NCBI RefSeq assembly: GCF_014596525.1
Contig: NZ_MSJP01000067.1
Coordinates: forward strand, 62,001 to 126,000
Origin: Streptomyces sp. CBMA291
GTDB lineage: Bacteria > Actinomycetota > Actinomycetes > Streptomycetales > Streptomycetaceae
Direction: 5' to 3'
Length of the DNA stretch: 64,000 nt
Shown here: positions 51,758-60,741 of the stretch, piece by piece
Layout: every line of letters starts with the position of its first letter
Numbering within the stretch: position 1 is the stretch's first letter
The notes under the pieces: generated by a model
The model's database searches: none
What the model saw: only the letters and a program-made list of their open reading frames with translations
What the model was told of the DNA's origin: nothing
Made by a program: the position numbers and the translations under genes

Positions 51758-53359
51758 GTGTCATCAGTGACCCCCGCTGCCGCGCCCGACGTCACCAACC
51801 CGGACGTAGTCCTCGTTGTCGACTTCGGCGCACAGTACGCCCAGCTCATCGCCCGTCGCGTCCGTGAGGCCCGGGTCTACAGCGAGATCGTCCCGTCCAC
51901 CATGCCGGTGGCCGAGATGCTGGCCAAGAACCCCAAGGCGATCATCCTCTCCGGCGGCCCGTCCTCCGTGTACGCGGAAGGCGCCCCGCGCCTCGACCGC
52001 GGCCTCTTCGAGGCCGGCGTCCCCGTCTTCGGCATGTGCTACGGCTTCCAGCTGATGGCGACCGCCCTCGGCGGCACCGTCGACGACAACGGCGCCCGCG
52101 AGTACGGCCGCACCCCGCTGCACGTCACCAAGGCCGGCTCCACCCTCTTCGAGGGCACCCCGGTCGAGCAGTCGGTGTGGATGTCGCACGGCGACGCCTG
52201 CTCCGCCGCTCCCGAGGGCTTCACCGTCACCGCGTCCACCGACGTCGTGCCCGTCGCCGCCTTCGAGAACGACGAGAAGAAGCTCTACGGCGTCCAGTAC
52301 CACCCCGAGGTGCTGCACTCCACGCACGGCCAGCAGATCCTGGAGCACTTCCTCTACCGCGGCGCCGGCATCGAGCCCAGCTGGACCACGGGCAACGTGA
52401 TCGAGGAGCAGGTCGCGGCCATCCGCGCCCAGGTCGGCACCAAGCGCGCCATCTGCGGTCTCTCCGGCGGCGTCGACTCCGCCGTGGCCGCCGCGCTCGT
52501 CCAGAAGGCCATCGGCTCGCAGCTCACCTGCGTCTACGTCGACCACGGCCTGATGCGCAAGAACGAGACCGAGCAGGTCGAGAAGGACTTCGTCGCCGCC
52601 ACCGGCGTCCAGCTCAAGGTCGTCGACGCCCAGGACCGCTTCCTCGCCGCCCTCGCCGGGGTCTCCGACCCGGAGACCAAGCGCAAGATCATCGGTCGCG
52701 AGTTCATCCGCGTCTTCGAGCAGGCGCAGGCCGAGATCATCGCCGAGTCCGCGGGCACCGGCGAGGACGTCGCGTTCCTCGTCCAGGGCACGCTCTACCC
52801 GGACATCGTCGAGTCCGGCGGCGGCACCGGCACCGCCAACATCAAGTCCCACCACAACGTGGGCGGCCTCCCCGAGGACCTGGAGTTCGAGCTCGTCGAG
52901 CCGCTGCGCCAGCTCTTCAAGGACGAGGTCCGCATGGTCGGCCAGGAACTCGGCCTGCCCGAGGAGATCGTCCAGCGCCAGCCCTTCCCCGGCCCCGGCC
53001 TCGGCATCCGCATCGTCGGCGAGGTCACCAAGGAGCGCCTGGACCTGCTGCGCGAGGCCGACGCCATCGCCCGCGAGGAGCTGACCGCGGCCGGTCTCGA
53101 CCGCGAGATCTGGCAGTGCCCGGTCGTGCTGCTCGCCGACGTCCGCTCCGTGGGCGTCCAGGGAGACGGTCGCACCTACGGCCACCCGATCGTCCTCCGT
53201 CCGGTCTCCTCCGAGGACGCCATGACGGCCGACTGGTCGCGCCTGCCGTACGAGGTCCTCGCCAGGATCTCGACCCGCATCACCAACGAGGTCGCCGACG
53301 TCAACCGAGTCGTCCTCGACGTCACCAGCAAGCCGCCGGGCACCATCGAGTGGGAGTAG
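51758..53359 (+). CDS. guaA: GMP synthase (glutamine-hydrolysing)
   Basis: 533 residues. It aminates XMP to GMP. The class I amidotransferase domain has VVDFGAQYAQLIARRVREA, GVPVFGMCYGFQLMA (nucleophile Cys in the GMCYGFQ motif) and QYHPEV (His, Glu). The ATP pyrophosphatase domain has ICGLSGGVDSAVAAALV (PP-loop SGGVDS), and the C-terminal dimer domain ends VVLDVTSKPPGTIEWE. GTG 51758. Divergent from chorismate mutase; followed by a terminator. Confidence 0.98.
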   Translation: MSSVTPAAAPDVTNPDVVLVVDFGAQYAQLIARRVREARVYSEIVPSTMPVAEMLAKNPKAIILSGGPSSVYAEGAPRLDRGLFEAGVPVFGMCYGFQLMATALGGTVDDNGAREYGRTPLHVTKAGSTLFEGTPVEQSVWMSHGDACSAAPEGFTVTASTDVVPVAAFENDEKKLYGVQYHPEVLHSTHGQQILEHFLYRGAGIEPSWTTGNVIEEQVAAIRAQVGTKRAICGLSGGVDSAVAAALVQKAIGSQLTCVYVDHGLMRKNETEQVEKDFVAATGVQLKVVDAQDRFLAALAGVSDPETKRKIIGREFIRVFEQAQAEIIAESAGTGEDVAFLVQGTLYPDIVESGGGTGTANIKSHHNVGGLPEDLEFELVEPLRQLFKDEVRMVGQELGLPEEIVQRQPFPGPGLGIRIVGEVTKERLDLLREADAIAREELTAAGLDREIWQCPVVLLADVRSVGVQGDGRTYGHPIVLRPVSSEDAMTADWSRLPYEVLARISTRITNEVADVNRVVLDVTSKPPGTIEWE

Positions 53360-53380
53360 TCGCCCCCACTCCCTGAGCCC

Positions 53381-53427
53381 GACGAAGCCGCCGCCTCGCG
53401 CCCACCGCACGAGCCGGCGGCTTCGTC
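53381..53427 (+). terminator. guaA terminator
   Basis: Perfect 13-bp stem GACGAAGCCGCCG / CGGCGGCTTCGTC with a 21-nt loop. Confidence 0.85.
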
Positions 53428-53575
53428 GCGTCCGGGGGCCTCTGTGTCCTTCGTCAAGGTGTGGCCGTGTGCCGCAGTCGGCGGCTCTTGAGCACCCCGG
53501 CAACCATTCCGGCTCGGCGGGGGTCCTCCATACCAGGCCCCGCTCGGGGCCATCAACGCAAGAGGGAGGAGCGTC

Positions 53576-53911
53576 ATGGGGGTCCGCAGGGCAGCGAAAG
53601 GCGTCGGTGACTTCCTGGTCGGGACGCTGGGAGAAGCCGTCGCCGAGGTGATCCTCAGCCTGCTCGCCTGTGCCCTGCTCGGCTGCCTGGCTCTGATCGC
53701 CTACCTGAGCTGGTCCCTCAGCCCGCGCTTCACCATCGCGGGGGCTGGGCTGCTCAGCCTCCTCCTTGCCCACGGCGCTTGGCAGACCTTCCGCACCCCC
53801 GCGAAGGGGCGCCGTCGGGGCCTCGCCGCCCTGACCGCTGTCGGTTTCGCCGTGACCGCCATGACGGCCCTCTTCCTGCTGCTCTACTCCACAGGATGCG
53901 ACTGCCTGTGA
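53576..53911 (+). CDS. small membrane protein, three hydrophobic segments
   Basis: 111 residues. An amphipathic start (VRRAAKGVGDFLVGTLGEAVAEV) leads into helices at ~24-45, ~50-67 and ~85-105, with RTPAKGRRRG forming a cytoplasmic loop, and a Cys-x-Cys near the C-terminus (STGCDCL). ATG 53576 follows GGGAGGAGCGTC. Function unknown. The decayed IS110 element begins 36 bp later. Confidence 0.7.
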   Translation: MGVRRAAKGVGDFLVGTLGEAVAEVILSLLACALLGCLALIAYLSWSLSPRFTIAGAGLLSLLLAHGAWQTFRTPAKGRRRGLAALTAVGFAVTAMTALFLLLYSTGCDCL

Positions 53912-53946
53912 GGCCGCTTGGTTCAGCTACGCAAGTCCGAGGCCGG

Positions 53947-55157
53947 TCATGCGGTAGCTGTTTCGGGGACGCGTGACTCGTGGAAGGCGCCGTCGCGGAG
54001 CATGGCGAACAGGACGCTGATGCGTTGGCGGGCGAGGCGGAGGAGGGCCCGGGTATGGGTCTTGCCGCAGGCTCGTTGCTTGTCGTAGTGGGTGCGGGAG
54101 GCCGGGTCGGCGTTCATGCAGGCGAGGGCGGAGAGGAACATGGCGCGTTTGAGCTGGCGGTTTCCGCCTCGGGGTGCGTGTTCGCCGTGGATGGAGGGCC
54201 CGGACGATTTCGTTGCGGGTGCGAGGCCCGCGTAGGAGGCGAGGTGGGCGGCGGTAGGGAAGCCGGTGCCGTCGCCGACGGTGACCAGCAGGACGGCGGC
54301 GGTCCTGACGCCGACGCCGGGCATCGACGTCAGGACCTTCGAAAGAGGGTGGGTCGCCGGCAGGCTGTTGATCCGGGCTTCCATCGCCCGGCGCTGGGTG
54401 TGGACGGCGGCGAGCCGGCCGGCCAGGGAAGGGATCACGGTGTCCAGGGTGCCGGTCCCGGGCACCACCACGGTCTGCTCGTCCAGAGCGTCGAAGACCT
54501 CGTCGATCAGTCGCGTGGCCATGCGTGGGGCCTTGGGGCGGATCGGCTCGACGAATCTGCGGCGTCCGGCCTTGCTCAGCGCGGCCGGGGATCCGTAGCG
54601 CTCCAGCAGCCAGGTCACGGCCTGGTGGTCGAGGCGGGGGCCATGACGTGTTCCAGGCTGGGGTGGAACTGGGTGAGAAGGCCGTGTATCCGGTGGGAGG
54701 TGCGGGTGGCCTCGGCGGCGAGGTCCTGGTCGAAGCCGGTCAGCACGGTCAGTTCGGCGGTGATCTCGTCGGTGAGTTCCAGCGAGCGCAGGGTGTGCGG
54801 CATGGTCCGCGCGGCGTCCGCGATGACGGCCGCGTCCTAGACGTCGGTCTTGGCCTCGCCGGGGTAGAGGTCGGCGATCCGGCGCATGGCCAGGCCGGGC
54901 AGGTAGGCGACGCGGCATCCGGCGTCGCGGGCGGCGGTCAGCGGCAGGGCGCCGATGGAGGCGTCCTGGTCCACGATGACCAGGACGGTGCCGAACTTCG
55001 CGGTCAGCTTCTCGAACACGGCCCGCAGTTTCGGCTCGCTGTCGGGCAGCGGCTTGTCGAAAACCTTCTTCCCGGCCGGGGTCAGCCCGTGGCCGTGGTG
55101 AGCGGACTTGCCGACGTCCAGGCCGAGGGACACACCCGCGTCTTCGATCTCGAACAT
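53947..55157 (-). pseudogene. IS110-family transposase, broken by a nonsense codon and a frameshift
   Basis: The start is MFEIEDAGVSLGLDVGKSAHH, the first Asp of the DEDD RuvC-like domain. It reads to EAKTD, then TAG at 54839-54837, and continues in the same frame AAVIADAARTMPHTLRSLELTDE to ~54645. There a one-base loss in the GGCCCCCG run (54635-54645) shifts the frame, which carries on LDHQAVTWLLERYGSP to TSMPGVGVRTAAVLL and GLAPATKSSGPSIHGEHAPRGGNRQLKRAMFLSAL, the C-terminal transposase_20 domain with its Ser. Two independent lesions mean the enzyme is almost surely dead. Confidence 0.88.
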
Positions 55158-55377
55158 CGTGCCCTTTCGGGGTTTTGGCGGTGCCGGCCTCGGATCGGGT
55201 GTCGTGCTCGCGCATCCACGTCATGCAGACCTGCCGCCCGCGAACCGTCCGGCGTTGTGCCGGACCGGGCGGTGGCCGGACCTCTGATCAGCGTCTCCGA
55301 CGAACACCCCCGGACTCGGTGACACCACCCCCCCAGGTCATGTCTTCGACAGGGGGACACAGTCATGCCGAACCCGG
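55158..55377 (-). ncRNA. candidate remnant of the IS110 bridge-RNA region
   Basis: IS110-family elements express a bridge RNA from the non-coding end upstream of the transposase, which here is this ~220-bp stretch. It holds several potential stems, e.g. CCGTCCGGCGTTGTGCCGGACCGG (55246-55269: GTCCGGC / GCCGGAC). The exact ends of the element are not visible because this family lacks inverted repeats and target duplications. Confidence 0.4.
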
Positions 55378-55677
55378 AGGCCAGCGGCCCTCTTGCAGGA
55401 CCGCGAAGAACATAACGGGGGCGGGGTGACGCGCCTCCGTACGGTGCGGGCTCGGGGTTGCCGCCTTCGTTCGGTCCGGGCTTGAGGTGGCGTGGCTTTG
55501 TTCGGTTCGGGCTCGGTACGGCGTGCCTTCGCCGCGTCCGGTCGCCCGTAGGGGGGGCGTGGTTTCGTCGTGTCCGGGCTTGGGTGGTGTGCCGTCCGCG
55601 CGTCCGGTCTGCGGCGGTGTGGCTTCGTCGTGTCCGGACTCTGGTGACTTGGCGGAGCGGGCGTTACCTTCCCGCGC
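55378..55677. repeat. degenerate GC-rich repeats before the aldolase gene
   Basis: Imperfect ~40-60-bp units containing GTGGC/TTTCG(T)CGTGTCCGG(G/A)CT recur between about 55440 and 55650. No gene is supported. The aldolase promoter and RBS should lie in the last ~40 bases. Confidence 0.5.
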
Positions 55678-56466
55678 ATGAGCGCGATACCCGACCCCGT
55701 ACCCCTCGAACGGCTCCCCTTCGCCATGCCGCCCGTCCACGCGACGGCCGAGGAGGAACGCGTCCACCGCAAACAGCGGATCGCGGGCGCACTGCGGCTC
55801 TTCGGCCGCTTCGGGTACGAGGAGGGCGTCTCCGGACACCTCAGCGCCCGCGACCCCGAGTACCCCGACTGCTACTGGGTGAACCCCTTCGGGGCGCCCT
55901 TCGACGAGGTGACCGCGAGCGACCTCCTCCTCGTCAACGGCGACGGACAGGTCCTCCAGGGCGGCCGGCACGTGAACCAGGCGGCCTTCACCGTCCACGC
56001 CCAGGTCCACCGGGCCCGGCCCGACGCCGTCGCCGTCGCCCACACCCACTCCCTCCACGGACGGGCCCTCGCCGCCCTCGGCGAACTCCTCGACCCGATC
56101 ACCCAGGAAGCCTGCGCCTTCTACCAGGACCACGCCCTCTACGACGCCTACACCGGAGTCACCGTCGACACCGAGGAAGCACGCCGCGTCGCCGTCGCCC
56201 TCGGCCCGCTCAAGGCCATCGTGCTCCGCAACCACGGTCTCCTCACCGTCGGAGGCTCCGTCGACGCCGCCGCCTGGTGGTTCATCTCCCTGGAACGCTG
56301 CGCCCAGATCCAGCTGACCGCCCGAGCCGCCGGAAAACCGGTCCTGATCGACCACCGCGAAGCCGTCGCCACCCGCGAACAACTCGGCAGCGACCTCGTC
56401 GCCTGGATCAACTACCAGCCACTCTGGCGCAAGATCAGCCGCACAGAACCCGAACTCCTGTCGTAA
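55678..56466 (+). CDS. class II aldolase/adducin family protein
   Basis: 262 residues. The zinc-binding pattern is AVAHTHSLHGRALAALG (H-x-H) with a third His in IVLRNHGLLTVGGSV, and GVSGHLSARDP near the N-terminus. These proteins cleave or epimerise sugar phosphates, or in this subgroup may act on other hydroxy-carbonyl compounds. ATG 55678. No operon partner. Confidence 0.9.
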   Translation: MSAIPDPVPLERLPFAMPPVHATAEEERVHRKQRIAGALRLFGRFGYEEGVSGHLSARDPEYPDCYWVNPFGAPFDEVTASDLLLVNGDGQVLQGGRHVNQAAFTVHAQVHRARPDAVAVAHTHSLHGRALAALGELLDPITQEACAFYQDHALYDAYTGVTVDTEEARRVAVALGPLKAIVLRNHGLLTVGGSVDAAAWWFISLERCAQIQLTARAAGKPVLIDHREAVATREQLGSDLVAWINYQPLWRKISRTEPELLS

Positions 56467-56631
56467 CACCATCGCTTCACCTTCCTGTACGTCAATGAGA
56501 GGACCCCTCCCTCACTCCCCGGCGGGGTGCGAGTGCGCGCGAAGGGCTCCGGTGCGGCACAATTCCCTGGAATCCAAGGCTGGTTGACCGTTCGGGGTGT
56601 TCCGGCGCACAACGTGAAGTGAGCTCGGGAA

Positions 56632-57927
56632 GTGAGCACCGTGACGGCACAAGAGGCGAGACAACACGGCGGACACGCGACGGCCTGCGCCGGTTGCGCC
56701 CACTGCGGGAAGGCCGGTCACCGACGCGCCGTCGCCGCCTTCCTCGCCCGCCGCGACGAACTCGCCACCGGGCACGGCGTCCCCACCGCCGTCGCCCACT
56801 CCCCGGTCGCCGCCCGACAGTGGGTCTCCGACGAACTCGCCCAATCCGCCCGCGCGGTCGCCGCACACGGCCGTGAGGCCGGACTCGCCCGACTCGACCG
56901 GGTTTACCGGAGCACCCTCGGCACCCTCTGGGGCGCCGTTCTCGCCCTCCTCCTCGGCCAGGCCCTCACCGCGATCCACTCCGGCTGGTCCGGCGCCCGC
57001 ACGGCCGGTCTCTGCACCGCCCTGGCCCTCGCCGCCCTCCTCACAGCGGGCGCCCACGCCCACCGCACCCGCGGTGGCCTCCTCGCCCCCCTGATCGACG
57101 AGGACAACCGCCTCTCCACCTCCCGTGCCGTCGCCGCCTCCTGGCTCCTGCTCCTCGGCTACACCCTTCTCTTCCTCACCTTCCTCGCACCCGGTACGAC
57201 GGGCGCGACCGGCACTGTCGATGGGGCCGGTGTGGACGGTGTGACGGATGCCGCCCCCTTCGCGCTTGCCCGTGGGGCGGGCCTCCTCACCGTCCTCGCC
57301 CTGGTGGCGACCGTCACCGTGACCGCCCGCCTCGTCGTCTCCTCCGGCACCGCCTCCGGCCGCCTCCAGAAGGTCCGCGCCGACCGTCCGCGCGCCGCCG
57401 ACCTCCTCTGCGACGACAGCGGCCGGGCCGCCCTCGCCGACATCCAGTACCTCCTCGTCTCCACCGCCGTCCTCGCCCTCACCGCCGTCGGCCTCGCCCG
57501 CGACCCCTCCCGGCTCCCCGAGGTGCCCTGGTCCCTGGTCGTCCTCCTCGGCGTCTCCGCCCTCTGGTACCTCGCCGCCCAGTGCTCCGAGGGCACCCGC
57601 CCCACGATCCACTCGGTGGTCCGGTCCCGCGAGGCCGGCGACCTCGACGCCCCGATCCGCACCGGTGATGACATCGAGATCCGAGGCCAAGGCTTCGTCC
57701 CGCCCGGCGCCGGTGCCCCCGACCCCCTGACCCGTCTGGTGGTCCGCATCGGCCCGGTCCACACCCACGTCCCCCTCGTCCCGGTCCAAGGCGGCTTCGC
57801 CAACCCCACGGATGCCTCCCTCACCGTCCCCCTCCCCGCCGATGTGGAACCCGGCCGGGTGGAGGTGTCCGTCGTGACAGCGGCGGGTGTCGAGACCAAC
57901 CGGGTAGTGATCGACGTCGTCGACTGA
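56632..57927 (+). CDS. membrane protein with C-terminal IPT/TIG-like domain
   Basis: 431 residues. The start has a Cys/His cluster (CAGCAHCGKAGHRRA, residues ~19-33), possibly a small zinc site. Four to six hydrophobic segments lie between ~95 and ~330 (GTLWGAVLALLLGQAL, AVAASWLLLLGYTLLFLTFL, ARGAGLLTVLALVATVTVTA, LVVLLGVSALWYLA). The last ~85 residues (TGDDIEIRGQGFVPPG to VEPGRVEVSVVTAAGVETN) have the IPT/TIG immunoglobulin-like pattern. GTG 56632. Function unknown. Confidence 0.75.
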   Translation: MSTVTAQEARQHGGHATACAGCAHCGKAGHRRAVAAFLARRDELATGHGVPTAVAHSPVAARQWVSDELAQSARAVAAHGREAGLARLDRVYRSTLGTLWGAVLALLLGQALTAIHSGWSGARTAGLCTALALAALLTAGAHAHRTRGGLLAPLIDEDNRLSTSRAVAASWLLLLGYTLLFLTFLAPGTTGATGTVDGAGVDGVTDAAPFALARGAGLLTVLALVATVTVTARLVVSSGTASGRLQKVRADRPRAADLLCDDSGRAALADIQYLLVSTAVLALTAVGLARDPSRLPEVPWSLVVLLGVSALWYLAAQCSEGTRPTIHSVVRSREAGDLDAPIRTGDDIEIRGQGFVPPGAGAPDPLTRLVVRIGPVHTHVPLVPVQGGFANPTDASLTVPLPADVEPGRVEVSVVTAAGVETNRVVIDVVD

Positions 57928-58017
57928 CCACCCCGGCCCCGTCCCGCGCCCCACGGCGACCCCCCGGGGAGAATCGTTCCGCGATCAGCCATACGGGGCG
58001 TGGAGAGGTGACCGGCG

Positions 58018-59082
58018 ATGACGGGACGAACAGACCGGGAGGCCCCGGCCCCCACCGAGGGTCGCGAGGCCGCCGAGAGCCACGGGGCCGCCGAGGGTCG
58101 CGATGCGACCGAGGGTCGCGATGCGACCGAGAGTCGTGAAGCAACTGAGGGCTGCGATGCCGCTGAGCGGCGCGATGCCGAGATGAGCGGGGATACCGAC
58201 ATGGGCGGCGACGCAGACAAGGGCCGGGCCGGGCTCGTGGCCGCCGCCGACCGCGAGGGTCAGGGTGACGGTGAGGGGCCGGGAGGCCGGGTGAGGCCGG
58301 TGGGCCAGACGGGTCCCGCCGATCGTGAGGGGCGCGAGGGGCGAGGTGACCATGAAGGGCCGGTGGCCCGTGACTGGGCTCCGGGGGGAACCGCCGGGCC
58401 CGGCGGTCCTGGTGGCCCTACCGAGTCCGCCGGATTTGGAGGATCTGGCGGATCCGGGGGACCTGCCAGGTCTGAGGGACCTGCCGGATCCGGCGGATCT
58501 GCTGGGCCTGGGGGACTTGGTGGGCCGGGTGGGCTCGGGGGGCCTGGCGGACCAGGTGGGCTCGGAGGGCCTGGCGGACCGGGTGGGTTCGCCGGGCTCG
58601 GCGGGGGCGATGGTGTCGGTGGGTGGAAGGCATTCGCCTCCCGTTGCGCGCTCCTTCCGCTGCGGCTCTTCCTCGGCATCACCTTCCTCTACGCCGGATT
58701 CGACAAGCTCACCGATCCCGCCTTCTTCAGCGACTCCGGCAGCGGTTCCATCGGCGAGATGATGAGGGGGGTCCGGGACTCCTCGGCTCTCCCCGCCCTC
58801 GTCGATCTCGCCCTCAAGAACCCCACCGGATTCGGCTACGCCATTGCCTTCGGGGAACTCGCCGTGGGGCTCGGGACCCTGCTGGGTCTCTTCGCCCGCG
58901 TGGCGGCGCTCGGGGGCGCGCTGATCTCCCTGAGCCTCTGGCTGACCGTGAGCTGGCAGGTGCAGCCGTACTACCTCGGCAACGACCTCGCCTATCTGAT
59001 GTCCTGGCTCCCGCTGCTGCTCGCCGGAGCGTCCATGCTGTCGCTGGACAGGCTCCTCGCCGTGCGGCGCCGTATTCGATAG
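58018..59082 (+). CDS. DoxX-family membrane protein with collagen-like N-terminus
   Basis: 354 residues. Residues 1-200 are low-complexity: first AEGRDATEGRDATESREATEG repeats, then about 75 residues of GGPGGL(GG) units like collagen. From ~205 a DoxX domain follows: LLPLRLFLGITFLYAGFDKLTDPAFF, FGYAIAFGELAVGLGTLLGLFARVAALGGALIS and two more helices. DoxX proteins are quinone- or thiol-linked membrane proteins of unclear function. The DNA repeats suggest recent expansion. The 3' end overlaps the opposite-strand gene at 58992. Confidence 0.85.
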   Translation: MTGRTDREAPAPTEGREAAESHGAAEGRDATEGRDATESREATEGCDAAERRDAEMSGDTDMGGDADKGRAGLVAAADREGQGDGEGPGGRVRPVGQTGPADREGREGRGDHEGPVARDWAPGGTAGPGGPGGPTESAGFGGSGGSGGPARSEGPAGSGGSAGPGGLGGPGGLGGPGGPGGLGGPGGPGGFAGLGGGDGVGGWKAFASRCALLPLRLFLGITFLYAGFDKLTDPAFFSDSGSGSIGEMMRGVRDSSALPALVDLALKNPTGFGYAIAFGELAVGLGTLLGLFARVAALGGALISLSLWLTVSWQVQPYYLGNDLAYLMSWLPLLLAGASMLSLDRLLAVRRRIR

Positions 59083-59252
59083 GCCACCCAGGTCACCAGG
59101 CCGGCCACCCCCAGACCACCACCGAGCACCGGGAACGCCACGTACCAGGGAGCCGTCCAGGCTCCTGTCGCGTCCCCCGCGTACACGGCGGCCAGGGCCA
59201 GGGCGCTGAGGCCGGCCAGCAGGCGGCCGGGGCGGAACTCATGAAGCAGCAC
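58992..59252 (-). CDS. small two-helix membrane protein coupled to the PspC gene
   Basis: 86 residues: LLHEFRPGRLLAGLSALALAAVYAGDATGAW, then AFPVLGGGLGVAGLVTWVAYRIRRR, giving two membrane helices, and a Ser-rich tail. GTG 59252 follows GGAGGTCACCC and lies inside the end of the PspC gene (14-bp overlap), so it is the second gene of that operon. Its 3' end overlaps the convergent DoxX gene by 91 bp. Confidence 0.75.
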   Translation of the reverse strand: MLLHEFRPGRLLAGLSALALAAVYAGDATGAWTAPWYVAFPVLGGGLGVAGLVTWVAYRIRRRTARSLSSDSMDAPASSSGSQDIR

Positions 59253-60585
59253 GGGTGACCTCCAGCTGACCGATGCCGACCTCAAGCGAGAGGTCCAGGG
59301 TGCCCGCCGGGGTGGTCCCGGCCGGCGGTTCGATAGTCCGGTTCACCTTGCGGTCCGGCGAGATGTCGATGTCGTCGGCGCGCTCGCCGGGCAGCCGCAG
59401 GTCCCCGAGCGCGACCTTGCCGTGCAGCTTCACCACCGCGTTCGCCGGCACGATCACCTTGATCCGGCCCGCGCCCACACCGACCGAGGTCGAGACCGTC
59501 GTCCCGGCGGGGACCGGAAGCTCCGACAGATCGAGCGTGCCGACCCCGGTGCCCACCTCGTAGTGCTGCTGTACGGCGGTCACCGAAACCGGCTTCCAGG
59601 TGTCACGGATCCACTCGGTGCTGATGCTCGTGGGCAGCGCCGTGGTCACGGCCAGCAGGCTCGCCGTGAGCACGGTGTGGAAGATCGTGCCGAAGCCCGT
59701 CCGGCCGACGAAGCTGCTGACGACCAGGCCGATGCCGAACACCGCGAGCGCGGCGGTCAGACCGGTTTGCAGGCTCGTACGCAGCGGTTCGGTCTCCCAG
59801 GTGGCCGCGGTACCGATCACGGCCGCGATCATGGCGAGCAGGTACACGACGCCACCGATGGACCGCGGGCTCCGGCGCACCGAGGGCTGCGGGCGCTGCG
59901 GGGCCGACGGCGCGGGGCCCCACTGGCTGCCGGGCTTCGGCACAGTGCCGTTCACCCTGCCGCCCTCGTCCAGGACTCCGTGCGGCCCCCAGAGGTAGCC
60001 GATGGCCACTTTGCCCGTCGATCCGTCCTTGACTATGGGGTCCTTCCACCAGGACGTGTACTCGACGCGCGGTGGTGCCTTGGTCTCGGGCGGTGCGTCG
60101 GGGACCACGAGGGCGGCAGCCGCCGACTCCACCCGGCCCTCGGGCTCGACCGTGCCGGTCTGCCGGTGCCGGGACCACACGGCCGCTGCGGAGACCACGG
60201 ACGCCAGCAGGAGCGCGGAGCCCAGCATCGAGCCGCTGTGCAGCATCGACAGGAAGACACCGCAGCCCACCAGGGCCATCAGGAGCGCGACCAGCGAAGC
60301 CCCGGAGACCCGGCCGGTCAGCAGCCTGCGGACTTCGTTCTCCTCTTCGTCCGCGAGCGGGACCAGGAGCCAGGCGAAGCCGTAGAAGATCAGCCCGAGG
60401 CCGCCCGGCACGGTCAGGACACCGAGCGCCACGCGGAAGATCACGGGGTCGAGGTCGAAGTACCGGCCGAGACCGCCACAGACCCCGCCCAGGACCTTGC
60501 CCTCGCGCGAGCGCCGCAGAGGAGGGGTCGTATCGGCCTCCGCCGGCGGCGGGGCCTCGTGCTGCGAAGGCATCGAACTCGTCAT
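59239..60585 (-). CDS. PspC/LiaF-like membrane protein
   Basis: 448 residues. The PspC domain is at ~22-80 (LRRSREGKVLGGVCGGLGRYFDLDPVIFRVALGVLTVPGG). Several membrane segments follow, then a C-terminal beta domain (LPVPAGTTVSTSVGVGAGRIKVIVP..HGKVALGDLRLPG) like the C-terminus of LiaF, the inhibitor in LiaFSR envelope-stress systems. It is divergent from a histidine kinase that has its own PspC domain and is followed by a LuxR-type regulator, so the three likely form one envelope-stress unit. ATG 60585 follows ATGGAGGC. Confidence 0.87.
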   Translation of the reverse strand: MTSSMPSQHEAPPPAEADTTPPLRRSREGKVLGGVCGGLGRYFDLDPVIFRVALGVLTVPGGLGLIFYGFAWLLVPLADEEENEVRRLLTGRVSGASLVALLMALVGCGVFLSMLHSGSMLGSALLLASVVSAAAVWSRHRQTGTVEPEGRVESAAAALVVPDAPPETKAPPRVEYTSWWKDPIVKDGSTGKVAIGYLWGPHGVLDEGGRVNGTVPKPGSQWGPAPSAPQRPQPSVRRSPRSIGGVVYLLAMIAAVIGTAATWETEPLRTSLQTGLTAALAVFGIGLVVSSFVGRTGFGTIFHTVLTASLLAVTTALPTSISTEWIRDTWKPVSVTAVQQHYEVGTGVGTLDLSELPVPAGTTVSTSVGVGAGRIKVIVPANAVVKLHGKVALGDLRLPGERADDIDISPDRKVNRTIEPPAGTTPAGTLDLSLEVGIGQLEVTRAAS

Positions 60586-60679
60586 GCCTCCATGGTGACG
60601 GCCCGTGACGCCGAGCGGCACCGGGGACAACCCTGGCCCGACCCTGATATTCGGAGGCCCGTTCTCCCTGAGTCGTTAC

Positions 60680-60705
60680 CAGGGTCGATCTCAGGGCCGA
60701 CCCTG
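60680..60705. promoter_or_regulatory. inverted repeat in the divergent PspC/kinase promoter
   Basis: CAGGGTCG (60680-60687), 10 bp, CGACCCTG (60698-60705). CCGACCCTGAT also occurs as a direct repeat at 60638 and 60697. Candidate site for the LuxR-type regulator encoded at 62001 (autoregulation, inference). Confidence 0.6.
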
Positions 60706-60741
60706 ATGTCCCGAGCGGTCCGGACGTGTGACGATCAGTGC

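Noticed and set aside
55440..55650. CRISPR or phage att repeats before the aldolase gene
   Set aside because: Copies are imperfect, of varying length and without regular spacers; there are no cas genes or integrase nearby.
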